The notes below the pieces were generated by a model. The model was given only the letters and a program-made list of their open reading frames with translations. It was not told where the DNA came from and made no database searches. Below, one piece after another: positions 5,951 through 12,455 of a DNA stretch of 12,455 bases (position 1 is the first letter of the stretch; each line of letters begins with the position of its first letter). Both the position numbers and the translations under genes were made by a program. Where the stretch lies: contig DDWD01000168.1 of assembly GCA_002345825.1 (NCBI GenBank), positions 1 to 12,455 on the forward strand, in the 5' to 3' direction. The DNA comes from Bacteroidales bacterium UBA2295. Lineage in GTDB: Bacteria; Bacteroidota; Bacteroidia; Bacteroidales; Tenuifilaceae.

Positions 5951-6427
5951 CTACTTTAGTAGTGGTAGAATTATCTGCTCGCTCTCGCGCGATGCATTTT
6001 TCATAACCTTGGGTACAACACCTTTCATCATACTCCCCATTAGGCCAGTATTCATCCACGAAACATAGGTTTTTCCGTCGCTTTTCTTGTATATAGCTAC
6101 TCTGCAAGGCATCATCGACATCACAATGCGCTCCCTATCGCGACTCAAAATCTCGAATGCATGCTCGGGGTGGCAAAGCTCAAACACCTTGGCTTCAATC
6201 ACATCCTTCCCAAACTTGTCCATAGTCTTTTGCATGTCATGCACCGTTGGTATTGACCATCCCTGCTCTGTGGCCGACTCTTCGAATAGCTCAACCGATT
6301 TCTCGAAACCGTACATGCTTACCTGCTCCTTAAGCATTACCGATTGTGCCGATGCGTAGATTACCAGCAAAGTAATCAAAACTCCCGCCACCAATCCAAT
6401 GGATGTAAATAAAACAGTCTTCTTCAT
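5951..6427 (-). CDS. DUF302-domain protein with N-terminal membrane anchor or signal peptide
   Basis: The 158-residue protein begins with a basic residue pair and a hydrophobic stretch (about 5-27, ending YASAQS), so it is secreted or anchored on the periplasmic side. The rest is a DUF302 domain, recognised by VFELCHPEHAFEIL (82-94), MMPCRVAIY (105-113) and YVSWMNTG (121-128). Possible metal ligands cluster: C85, H86, H89, C108 and many methionines (M103, M105, M106, M125, M130, M133, M134, M142). The fold is known from small soluble proteins, but its biochemical role is not established. It is transcribed divergently from a copper/silver efflux cluster, so a part in handling periplasmic metal or redox stress is plausible. 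The link rests on position and residue composition only. A hairpin terminator follows it. Confidence 0.8.
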   Translation of the reverse strand: MKKTVLFTSIGLVAGVLITLLVIYASAQSVMLKEQVSMYGFEKSVELFEESATEQGWSIPTVHDMQKTMDKFGKDVIEAKVFELCHPEHAFEILSRDRERIVMSMMPCRVAIYKKSDGKTYVSWMNTGLMGSMMKGVVPKVMKNASRESEQIILPLLK

Positions 6428-6461
6428 AACTTTTAAAATTTAAATTTAGAGTTTATGTATA

Positions 6462-6469
6462 CAAAAATA
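6462..6469 (-). promoter_or_regulatory. -7 element candidate for the DUF302 gene
   Basis: On the minus strand this reads TATTTTTG, a full TAnnTTTG match 35 bases upstream of the start codon at 6427. The -33 position shows no clear TTG. Distance and orientation suit a promoter, and it shares a 136-base divergent region with the plus-strand metal cluster. Confidence 0.35.
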
Positions 6470-6516
6470 CAAATTCCAATCCACTTATTCATATATATAC
6501 ATTATTAATTGTTTTG

Positions 6517-6545
6517 TTGCCAATTGAACATTAATGGCTACATTG
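6517..6545 (+). promoter_or_regulatory. Promoter candidate for the plus-strand metal cluster
   Basis: A TTG at 6517-6519 is followed after 19 bases by TACATTG (6539-6545), close to the Bacteroidota pair TTTG / TAnnTTTG at the usual spacing. The predicted start of transcription would lie about a dozen bases before the ATG at 6564. The -7 element lacks one T of the consensus. Confidence 0.35.
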
Positions 6546-6563
6546 CGTTGTAAATAATAAAAA

Positions 6564-6731
6564 ATGTTTCAGGAAATATTAGCTTTAGTTACCGTTGCAG
6601 GAGCAATATTTTTCACAATCAGAGGGTTATATCGTGCAGTGACACCAGACCCCAAAGGTGGCTCAAGCCCTTGTTCGGGCTGCGCTGCAGATTCATGCGC
6701 CCCAAGATCTTTAAAAACAGTAAATAAATAG
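6564..6731 (+). CDS. 55-residue Cys-rich membrane peptide (FeoB-associated Cys-rich type)
   Basis: This small gene encodes one membrane helix (about residues 3-20, LALVTVAGAIFF), a basic segment IRGLYR, and a short Cys-rich tail with C37, C40 and C45 (PCSGC, then SC). The layout of helix, basic linker and Cys-rich end matches the FeoB-associated Cys-rich membrane protein family, which normally sits beside ferrous-iron transporter genes. No feoA or feoB is visible here; instead the gene heads a row of Cys-rich and heavy-metal genes, so it may serve copper rather than iron. It has a stop at 6729-6731 and lies 17 bases before the next gene, so the two are probably co-transcribed. The reading frame is short, but start, helix and Cys pattern fit together well. 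Confidence 0.65.
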   Translation: MFQEILALVTVAGAIFFTIRGLYRAVTPDPKGGSSPCSGCAADSCAPRSLKTVNK

Positions 6732-6736
6732 ATCAC

Positions 6737-6744
6737 TATATTTG
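6737..6744 (+). promoter_or_regulatory. Possible internal -7 element directly before the HYC_CC_PP-like gene
   Basis: TATATTTG matches TAnnTTTG fully and ends four bases before the ATG at 6749. If used, the transcript would begin at or next to the start codon. No TTG box lies at the usual distance upstream, so this may be chance within the 17-base gap. Confidence 0.2.
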
Positions 6745-6748
6745 CCAG

Positions 6749-7210
6749 ATGAAAAGAACTAAAGACTTACTCACCATTATTCTAAGCGGGTATATGCTAC
6801 TCGCAATGGGAGGCTTTAGCGTATTTCATCATCTCTGCAATTGTACTGCCGAGAGTAAATTATCCACATCATTGCTAGTAGAGCAAAGTTGCTGCGCAGC
6901 AAATAGCGCTGAACCCATAAATTGCCATAGCAATTCAGACACCTCGTCATGTGGGGCTAGCGAATGCGATGATTGTAGCTGCGAAACGGAAGTTGAAGTA
7001 CTGACCGTTAACGAAAGCTTAACAGTTGAAAATATTAGGTTGACTACTCCTAGTATTTACCTTATCAACATTTTTAGTATTGCGCAAGAAATTGATAATT
7101 CCGAAATAAACTCGACACCACTTACCTCATTTAAAGACTTATCGCCTCCTAGGCCCGGTAAGTCAATTGTTATTTCCAACCAATGTCTTAAGATTCCATT
7201 CAGGGCTTAA
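6749..7210 (+). CDS. Secreted Cys-rich protein of the HYC_CC_PP type
   Basis: The 153-residue protein has an N-terminal hydrophobic signal (about 7-22), then HHLCNC at 27-32, a CC pair at 48-49, a Cys-rich patch (C59, C68, C73, C76, C78, with CDDCSC), and near the C-terminus the motif SPPRPG (132-137). The order HxC, CC, PP is what names the HYC_CC_PP family, a Bacteroidota group commonly found near heavy-metal efflux and uptake genes. Its role is not established; the many thiols suggest binding of a soft metal such as Cu(I) in the periplasm or at the membrane. It lies between the Cys-rich membrane peptide and the HMA protein. The 220-base gap after it contains short inverted repeats, so the next gene may be separately controlled. 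Confidence 0.75.
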   Translation: MKRTKDLLTIILSGYMLLAMGGFSVFHHLCNCTAESKLSTSLLVEQSCCAANSAEPINCHSNSDTSSCGASECDDCSCETEVEVLTVNESLTVENIRLTTPSIYLINIFSIAQEIDNSEINSTPLTSFKDLSPPRPGKSIVISNQCLKIPFRA

Positions 7211-7251
7211 TAGTTGGTTTCTAATCCAACAGTATTCATATTTCAGTATCT

Positions 7252-7268
7252 ACCTAAAATAATTAGGT
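7252..7268. repeat. Short inverted repeat upstream of the HMA gene
   Basis: ACCTAA and TTAGGT form a perfect 6+6 inverted repeat around a 5-base AT centre. A further CTTAGG occurs about ten bases beyond. The repeat lies in the 220-base gap between the HYC_CC_PP-like and HMA genes (7211-7430), which has no convincing TAnnTTTG element. A weak 5-bp hairpin (GTTGG 7213-7217 with CCAAC 7226-7230) sits just after the preceding stop codon. It could be a binding site for a metal-responsive regulator, but may be chance. Confidence 0.25.
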
Positions 7269-7430
7269 GATATTTCACTTAGGCTTTCAGATAGAAATTG
7301 GTGCCATTTGAAAATATTTGGGTACGCTATTAATTAAAAGGGCTAATCTAAATTGCCTCTTAGCCTGCAATATTGCTACAGGGTAAAATAACAAACAAAT
7401 TTTTTAAGCAAATAATAAAACCATACAACT

Positions 7431-7778
7431 ATGATTAATAAGATTTCAATACCCTTAACAGTGTTGATGTTCTGGTTTGTTCAAGGGTTTTCTGCTCAAA
7501 TTACTCAAGATAAAACAGAATCAACAGAATTTAAGGTTTACGGAGAATGCGGAATGTGTAAAACTCGCATTGAAAAAGCTGCAAAAATTGAGGGAGTTAA
7601 ATCAGCAACTTGGGACAAGGAGAGCAAGATGCTAAAAATTGAGTTCAATCCCTCAAAGGTTAAACTGATCGACATACATAAAAATATTGCCAAAGTTGGT
7701 CACGATACCGATAAGGAAAAAGCAAAGGATGAGACTTACAAGAAGCTACCCGCTTGCTGTAAATACGAAAGACCATAA
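7431..7778 (+). CDS. Secreted heavy-metal-associated (HMA) domain protein
   Basis: The 115-residue protein starts with a signal peptide (about 1-22, ending FSAQ). A single HMA domain follows (about 33-92), with the metal-binding pair C40 and C43 in GECGMCKTRIEKAA. The C-terminus ends LPACCKYERP, adding a vicinal cysteine pair (C109, C110) that recurs in Bacteroidota members of this family from memory. HMA domains carry Cu(I) and similar soft metals between partners. With a signal peptide and no large membrane region, it likely works in the periplasm, either delivering metal to, or sensing it for, the RND pump encoded directly downstream. It is separated from the pump gene by 56 bases that hold a strong hairpin, so its transcript level may differ from that of the pump. 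Confidence 0.9.
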   Translation: MINKISIPLTVLMFWFVQGFSAQITQDKTESTEFKVYGECGMCKTRIEKAAKIEGVKSATWDKESKMLKIEFNPSKVKLIDIHKNIAKVGHDTDKEKAKDETYKKLPACCKYERP

Positions 7779-7791
7779 AAGATTAACATCA

Positions 7792-7822
7792 CACTTCCCT
7801 GCAACGATTATGCGGGGAAGTG
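7792..7822 (+). promoter_or_regulatory. Strong hairpin in the leader of the cusA-type gene
   Basis: CACTTCCCTGCA (7792-7803) pairs with TGCGGGGAAGTG (7811-7822) along 12 positions with one T-G wobble and a 7-base loop. It ends 12 bases before the ATG at 7835 (30 before the alternative ATG at 7853). It is not followed by a T-run, so it is a poor classic terminator. It could be an attenuator, a barrier to 3' decay protecting the HMA message, or a leader structure affecting pump translation. Confidence 0.5.
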
Positions 7823-7834
7823 ATTATCAACTAA

Positions 7835-10800
7835 ATGATTAAAAATATTTCTATGTTAAATAGAATTATAAAATATTTTCTAGAGAACAGATTGGTTACC
7901 GTCCTCTTGCTAATCGGATTTATAACCTGGGGAGTAGTAACTGCTCCTTTTGGGTGGCAAATTGGCTCATTACCCTCAGACCCTGTTCCTGTTGATGCTA
8001 TACCCGACATTGGGGAGAATCAGCAAATTGTATTCACCGAATGGAATGGTCGTTCTCCACAGGATATTGAGGATCAGATTTCATATCCTCTTACAACATA
8101 TATGCTTGGAATTCCAGGTGTTAAATCAATTAGAAGTACATCAATTTTCGGCTTCTCAAGCATATACATAATTTTTGAAGAGGATATAGAATTTTACTGG
8201 TCGCGGTCGAGAATACTCGAGAAATTAAACTCACTACCATCAAACTTACTTCCAGATGGCGTTCAACCCACATTGGGCCCCGATGCCACAGCGCTTGGGC
8301 AAGTTTACTGGTACACCATTGAAGGACGCGACAGGGATGGCAAACCTACCGGAGGATGGGATTTGCATGAAATTCGATCGGTTCAGGATTTTTACGTTAA
8401 GTATGGTTTGAACTCTGCAGAAGGAGTTTCAGAGGTTGCCTCCATAGGAGGCTTTGTGAAAGAGTATCAGATTGATGTGAATCCCGATGCACTCAGGGCA
8501 TATAACATTCCCCTGCATAGGGTTATGCAGGCTGTTCAAAAATCGAATAGGGATGTAGGAGCCAAGACCATAGAGATAAATCAGGCTGAGTACCTAATGC
8601 GTGGCCTCGGATACTTAAAAAGTATTGAGGATATTGAGAAGGCAGTTGTTGCAGTTCAGGACAATACTCCTATTCTTATAAAAGATATTGCAGTAGTAAC
8701 CTTAGGACCAGCAACCCGACGAGGTTTGCTCGACAAAGATGGAGCAGAGGTGGTAGGTGGAGTTGTTGTTGCACGGTACGGGTCGAATCCACTTGAAGTT
8801 ATAAATAATGTAAAAGATAAGATTGCTGAAATTGCGCCAGGATTACCCCAAAAGACCTTAGCTAATGGAGTTGAAAGTCAGCTAACAATAGTACCTTTTT
8901 ACGATCGTACTGAGTTGATATACGAAACATTGGGCACGCTTGAAGAAGCCTTATCACTACAAATACTTATCACCATTCTGGTGATTATTGTAATGATTTA
9001 TAACCTCCGCGCTTCACTACTTATATCCAGTTTACTCCCTATCGCAATACTAATGGTATTTATAACAATGCGTTATGCAGGAGTTGACGCAAATATAGTT
9101 GCCCTTTCAGGAATTGCCATTGCCATTGGTACAATGGTAGATTTGGGTATTATACTCTCAGAAAACATCATTAAACACAAGGAAGAATCGCCACCTGAAG
9201 AAAAACTTATCGACATAATATACAAGGGGTCTTCGGAGGTATCAGGGGCTATACTTACAGCTGTTTCAACTACAATAGTTAGTTTTATCCCAGTGTTTAC
9301 AATGCAAGCAGCAGAGGGAAAACTATTTGGACCGCTGGCATTTACCAAAACATTTGCTCTAGGAGCTGCATTAATTGTAGCACTATTCATTCTACCAACA
9401 TTAGCCTACTTCTTTTTTGGAGCCAAAATCAGGAATAAAATAGTTGCAAAATGGGTAAATATTGCGCTGCTATCCATTGGAGTAATTGTTACAATTCTGG
9501 GTTACTACTGGGGGGGCATTATTTTAATCCTATTTGGAGCAATAGGGTTGATAAAAAGAAATATTTCAACCACAGATAAAACTACAAAAAAATGGTACAG
9601 CAAACTTCTTAATAATTCTGACTTAATAATTGCTGCCATTGGAGTTGTTTGGATACTAGCAAATTACTGGTTACCTCTTGGTGCAAGTAAAAGCCTATTC
9701 TTGAATGTAATTTTCGTTACCCTAGTAGTTGGTATATTACTGGGAGCATTTACTTTTTTGGAAATTTACTACAAGAGAATACTTAGCTGGTGTTTAGATA
9801 ATAAGTTGATTTTCTTAATAATTCCATCATTCCTAATACTATTTGGCGTAACCATCTGGCTTGGCTTTAGTACAATATTTGGCTTTGTGGCCAAGGGTAC
9901 AGATACTTTTGGATGGAATATTAGAACAACCAAGGTCTGGTCTTCCTTAGCTCATAGTATTCCTGGTATTGGGAAGGAATTTATGCCCTCGTTGGATGAG
10001 GGCAGCTTCTTGCTAATGCCCACCTCGATGCCACATTCGGGTGTTGAGTATAACAAAAAAGTGCTTGGGCAGCTCGATATGCTTGTTACCAGCATTCCAG
10101 AAGTGGAGCTTACCGTAGGTAAATTAGGCAGAGTAGAATCGGCACTTGACCCCGCTCCCATTTCAATGTACGAGAATGTAATAAACTACAAACCAGAGTA
10201 TATTCTTAATGAAAGAGGAAGAAGGGTCCGTTTTAAGGTAGATAGAAATGATAGGTTTATTCTTTCAACAGGAGATACACTCTCGAACGAGGAGGCCATT
10301 AGTGCTGGTGTAACAAAAGAAAAGTTGATTCTGCATAGTAAGGGTAACTACTTCCGAAACTGGCGCTCACACATAAAATCGCCCGATGATATTTGGAATG
10401 AGATAGTAACTGTAACCAAGATACCCGGCGTTACCTCAGCGCCAAAACTACAGCCTATTGAAACAAGGCTGGTTATGCTCCAAACAGGGATGCGTGCCCC
10501 CATGGGAATTAAGGTTTATGGACCCGATTTAACAACCATTGAGGATTTTGGAATGCAGCTGGAGGAGATTTTAAAACAAGTGCCATCAGTAAAGGCCGAG
10601 GCTGTTTTCGCCGATAGAATAGTAGGGAAACCATACATCCATCTAGATATTAACCGCGACAAAATAGCGAGATATGGATTAAGTGTTGAAGATGTTCAGC
10701 AAACAATCGAGACAGCTATTGGAGGGATGAAAATCTCATCAACGGTTGAGGGGCGCGAGCGATTCCCCATAAGGGTACGTTATCCTAGAGAACTCAGGGA

Positions 10801-11677
10801 TGATCCAGAATCGATAGCAAACATTTTAGTGCCCACGCCAAGCGGAGTTCAAATCCCACTTAATCAACTAGTAGACATAGAGTATGTTCGTGGGCCACAG
10901 GCTATAAAAAGTGAAGAAACTTTTTTGGTTGGCTATGTACTATTCGACAGAAAGACAGAATACGCAGAAGTTGATGTGGTTAATGATGCACAAGCGACTA
11001 TTCTTGATAAGATTAGTTCAGGAGAACTAATCGTTCCTGCTGGTATTAGCTATAAATTCTCAGGAAGTTATGAAAATCAGGTTCGTGCCGAGAAGCGATT
11101 ATCCATCATTGTTCCCCTTGTACTGGGTATTGTATTTCTAATTCTTTACTTCCAGTTCAAATCGGTTACCACGTCGCTCATGATATTTAGCGGAATAGCC
11201 ATGGCGTTTAGCGGTGGTTTTATTATGCTGTGGCTTTACGGTCAAGGCTGGTTTGCCGATTTCTCAGTTTTTGGAACCAATTTGAGAGAACTTTTCCAAA
11301 TGGGAACCATCAATCTGAGTGTTGCGGTTTGGGTAGGATTTATTGCGCTGTTCGGGTTAGCTACCGACGATGGTGTGGTGATGGGTACCTATCTGGATCA
11401 AAGTTTTAAACGGAACCAAACCGATAGTATAAAAGGTATAAGAGCGGCAGTTGTTGAGGCCGGTCAGCGAAGAATTAAGCCCGCCATCATGACATCAGCC
11501 ACAACAATTATTGCGCTATTGCCAATTCTCACATCAACCGGACGAGGTGCAGATATAATGATACCAATGGCAATACCAGCCTTTGGTGGTATGCTGGTAG
11601 CTTCAATTACCTATTTTATAGTGCCTACACTTTACAGCCTGCGCGAGGAAAGAAAACATAAAAGCATTGAGTCATGA
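7835..11677 (+). CDS. cusA: CusA-type heavy-metal efflux RND transporter (probably Cu(I)/Ag(I))
   Basis: This 1280-residue inner-membrane proton antiporter exports metal through a CusCBA-type complex. The methionine triad that binds Cu(I)/Ag(I) in E. coli CusA is present as M728 (LLMPTSM), M778 (ISMYENV) and M881 (VMLQTGM). Relay residues also align: D436 in TM4 (TMVDLGIILSEN), D1178 in place of CusA E939 (ATDDGVVM), and K1215 (IKPAIMT). CusA is about 1050 residues; the excess lies in about four extra hydrophobic segments (roughly 541-558, 559-573, 597-613, 621-643) between TM6 and TM7, and in about 54 added residues between the second and third triad methionines. Many Bacteroidota CusA proteins are similarly long. 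The start may instead be the Met at 7853 (MLNRIIKYFLENRLV), the more usual beginning. The stop overlaps the next gene by 4 bases. Zinc or cobalt transport (CzcA) is less likely given the triad. Confidence 0.93.
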   Translation: MIKNISMLNRIIKYFLENRLVTVLLLIGFITWGVVTAPFGWQIGSLPSDPVPVDAIPDIGENQQIVFTEWNGRSPQDIEDQISYPLTTYMLGIPGVKSIRSTSIFGFSSIYIIFEEDIEFYWSRSRILEKLNSLPSNLLPDGVQPTLGPDATALGQVYWYTIEGRDRDGKPTGGWDLHEIRSVQDFYVKYGLNSAEGVSEVASIGGFVKEYQIDVNPDALRAYNIPLHRVMQAVQKSNRDVGAKTIEINQAEYLMRGLGYLKSIEDIEKAVVAVQDNTPILIKDIAVVTLGPATRRGLLDKDGAEVVGGVVVARYGSNPLEVINNVKDKIAEIAPGLPQKTLANGVESQLTIVPFYDRTELIYETLGTLEEALSLQILITILVIIVMIYNLRASLLISSLLPIAILMVFITMRYAGVDANIVALSGIAIAIGTMVDLGIILSENIIKHKEESPPEEKLIDIIYKGSSEVSGAILTAVSTTIVSFIPVFTMQAAEGKLFGPLAFTKTFALGAALIVALFILPTLAYFFFGAKIRNKIVAKWVNIALLSIGVIVTILGYYWGGIILILFGAIGLIKRNISTTDKTTKKWYSKLLNNSDLIIAAIGVVWILANYWLPLGASKSLFLNVIFVTLVVGILLGAFTFLEIYYKRILSWCLDNKLIFLIIPSFLILFGVTIWLGFSTIFGFVAKGTDTFGWNIRTTKVWSSLAHSIPGIGKEFMPSLDEGSFLLMPTSMPHSGVEYNKKVLGQLDMLVTSIPEVELTVGKLGRVESALDPAPISMYENVINYKPEYILNERGRRVRFKVDRNDRFILSTGDTLSNEEAISAGVTKEKLILHSKGNYFRNWRSHIKSPDDIWNEIVTVTKIPGVTSAPKLQPIETRLVMLQTGMRAPMGIKVYGPDLTTIEDFGMQLEEILKQVPSVKAEAVFADRIVGKPYIHLDINRDKIARYGLSVEDVQQTIETAIGGMKISSTVEGRERFPIRVRYPRELRDDPESIANILVPTPSGVQIPLNQLVDIEYVRGPQAIKSEETFLVGYVLFDRKTEYAEVDVVNDAQATILDKISSGELIVPAGISYKFSGSYENQVRAEKRLSIIVPLVLGIVFLILYFQFKSVTTSLMIFSGIAMAFSGGFIMLWLYGQGWFADFSVFGTNLRELFQMGTINLSVAVWVGFIALFGLATDDGVVMGTYLDQSFKRNQTDSIKGIRAAVVEAGQRRIKPAIMTSATTIIALLPILTSTGRGADIMIPMAIPAFGGMLVASITYFIVPTLYSLREERKHKSIES

Positions 11678-12455
11678 GGATATTTTGCAACATATTAATC
11701 ATCTTAATTCTAGGTAGTTTAACTAGCCATTCACAATCGCTAAACGACTATTTGAAAATTGCTGCTGATAACAACCCCGGCCTGCAGGCAAAGTACAAGG
11801 ATTTTGAGGCGGCTATGCAAAAAATACCACAAGCAAATGGGCTACCCGATCCCACTTTATCCTTTGGATATTTTATTTCACCAGTTGAAACCAGAGTTGG
11901 CCCTCAAAAGGCAAGGCTTTCGTTAACGCAGCAGTTCCCGTGGTTTGGAACCCTGAAAGCACAAGAGAATGCCGCTATGTTATTGGCTGAGGCTAAGTAT
12001 CAAGCATTCATCGATGCTCGTAATAAGCTGTATTTTCAGGTGGCATCAGCGTATTTCCCACTATATGAACTTGATAAATGGAAACAGATTGAGGAAGAAA
12101 ACATAAGTATCCTTGAATCTTACAAAAAAATTGTTGCTAGAAAATATGAAAATGGAAATGGATCACTAGCCAACATCCTACGTGTAGATATGATGCTAAA
12201 TGATGCCACAACAAATCTCAACATACTAGCAAACAAGGAGAAACCACTCACCACGTCATTCAATCAGTTGCTAAACAGAGATGCAAACGAAACCATTGTA
12301 GTTAATGATACTTTATCGGCAAACATACTTACAGAGGAGTACAGAAAAGACTCGATGTTAAGAAGTAATCCCATTATTAACGAATTAAATCTGTTGGAGC
12401 AAGCCAGCAAAGCCACTGAGAATGCTGCCTTAAAACAAGGCCTCCCAAAATTTGG
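11674..12455 (+). CDS. TolC/CusC-family outer-membrane efflux protein, truncated by window edge
   Basis: The start codon overlaps the stop of the pump gene (ATGA), implying translational coupling. The 260 complete codons in the window show a signal peptide (about 1-21, ending SHSQS), then the first coiled-coil half of an outer-membrane efflux protein. This half includes LPDPTLSFGYF and SLTQQFPWFGTLKAQE, the latter a conserved motif of metal-efflux TolC proteins. Long helices follow with regular leucines and a KYENGNGSLANILRVD segment typical of the hairpin. The second half of the protein is beyond the window. It would form the channel through the outer membrane for the CusA-type pump; the adaptor (CusB) is usually the next gene in Bacteroidota. 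No frameshift or stop is seen within the visible part. Confidence 0.9.
   Translation, partial: MRIFCNILIILILGSLTSHSQSLNDYLKIAADNNPGLQAKYKDFEAAMQKIPQANGLPDPTLSFGYFISPVETRVGPQKARLSLTQQFPWFGTLKAQENAAMLLAEAKYQAFIDARNKLYFQVASAYFPLYELDKWKQIEEENISILESYKKIVARKYENGNGSLANILRVDMMLNDATTNLNILANKEKPLTTSFNQLLNRDANETIVVNDTLSANILTEEYRKDSMLRSNPIINELNLLEQASKATENAALKQGLPKF

Noticed and set aside
7213..7230. Terminator after the HYC_CC_PP-like gene (GTTGG/CCAAC hairpin).
   Set aside because: The stem has only five pairs and is not followed by a T-run.
9073..9390. Minus-strand open frame of 105 codons within the pump gene.
   Set aside because: It is antisense to TM4-TM6 of the pump; its alanine- and serine-rich content is what a reverse reading of membrane helices gives.
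9450..9780. Extra hydrophobic stretch in the pump considered as a sign of a gene fusion or frameshift.
   Set aside because: The frame is continuous and conserved motifs on both sides stay in register; similarly long CusA proteins are common in Bacteroidota.

Overview
The window looks like chromosomal DNA of an anaerobic or facultatively fermentative member of the Bacteroidota. The DNA is AT-rich and there are no clear Shine-Dalgarno sequences. Several intergenic regions carry the TAnnTTTG type of -7 element used by this phylum. The gene families also fit: a HYC_CC_PP-type Cys-rich protein, an extra-long CusA with its TolC partner, and an alginate_exp-type barrel.

Region 1 (positions 1-4315, all on the minus strand, read right to left) is the accessory part of an [FeFe]-hydrogenase locus. 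In transcription order it holds a DRTGG-domain protein, an RsbW-like ATPase, a ferredoxin/hydrogenase-like/FeS protein of 461 residues, a second DRTGG protein, a PHP-domain phosphoesterase, a second HATPase, and the first 11 codons of what looks like the small [2Fe-2S] ferredoxin-like (HndB-type) subunit. The catalytic HndC/HndD-type genes would lie beyond the left edge. The hydrogenase-like protein keeps the four cysteines that hold the [4Fe-4S] part of an H-cluster but lacks the proton-shuttle cysteine, so it is probably a sensor or electron-transfer protein and not an enzyme. A palindrome of the form TGTTATT-YA-AATAACA occurs upstream of the operon head and again upstream of the ferredoxin gene, with conserved flanking bases. 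This suggests one regulator (Rex-like or Crp/Fnr-like) controls both transcription units.

Region 2 (4411-6469, minus strand) holds two separate single-gene units, each followed by a hairpin that looks like a terminator: an outer-membrane barrel of the alginate_exp family, and a membrane-anchored DUF302 protein rich in Met, Cys and His.

Region 3 (6517 to the right edge, plus strand) is a metal-handling cluster, divergent from the DUF302 gene. It holds a 55-residue Cys-rich membrane peptide, a HYC_CC_PP-like secreted Cys-rich protein, a secreted HMA-domain metal-binding protein, a 1280-residue CusA-type RND pump, and a TolC/CusC-like outer-membrane channel that overlaps the pump gene by 4 bases and runs off the window. 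The methionine triad of CusA is conserved, which points to Cu(I)/Ag(I) export. The membrane-fusion partner (CusB) is expected just beyond the right edge. No RNA genes, CRISPR arrays, insertion sequences or phage genes were seen.
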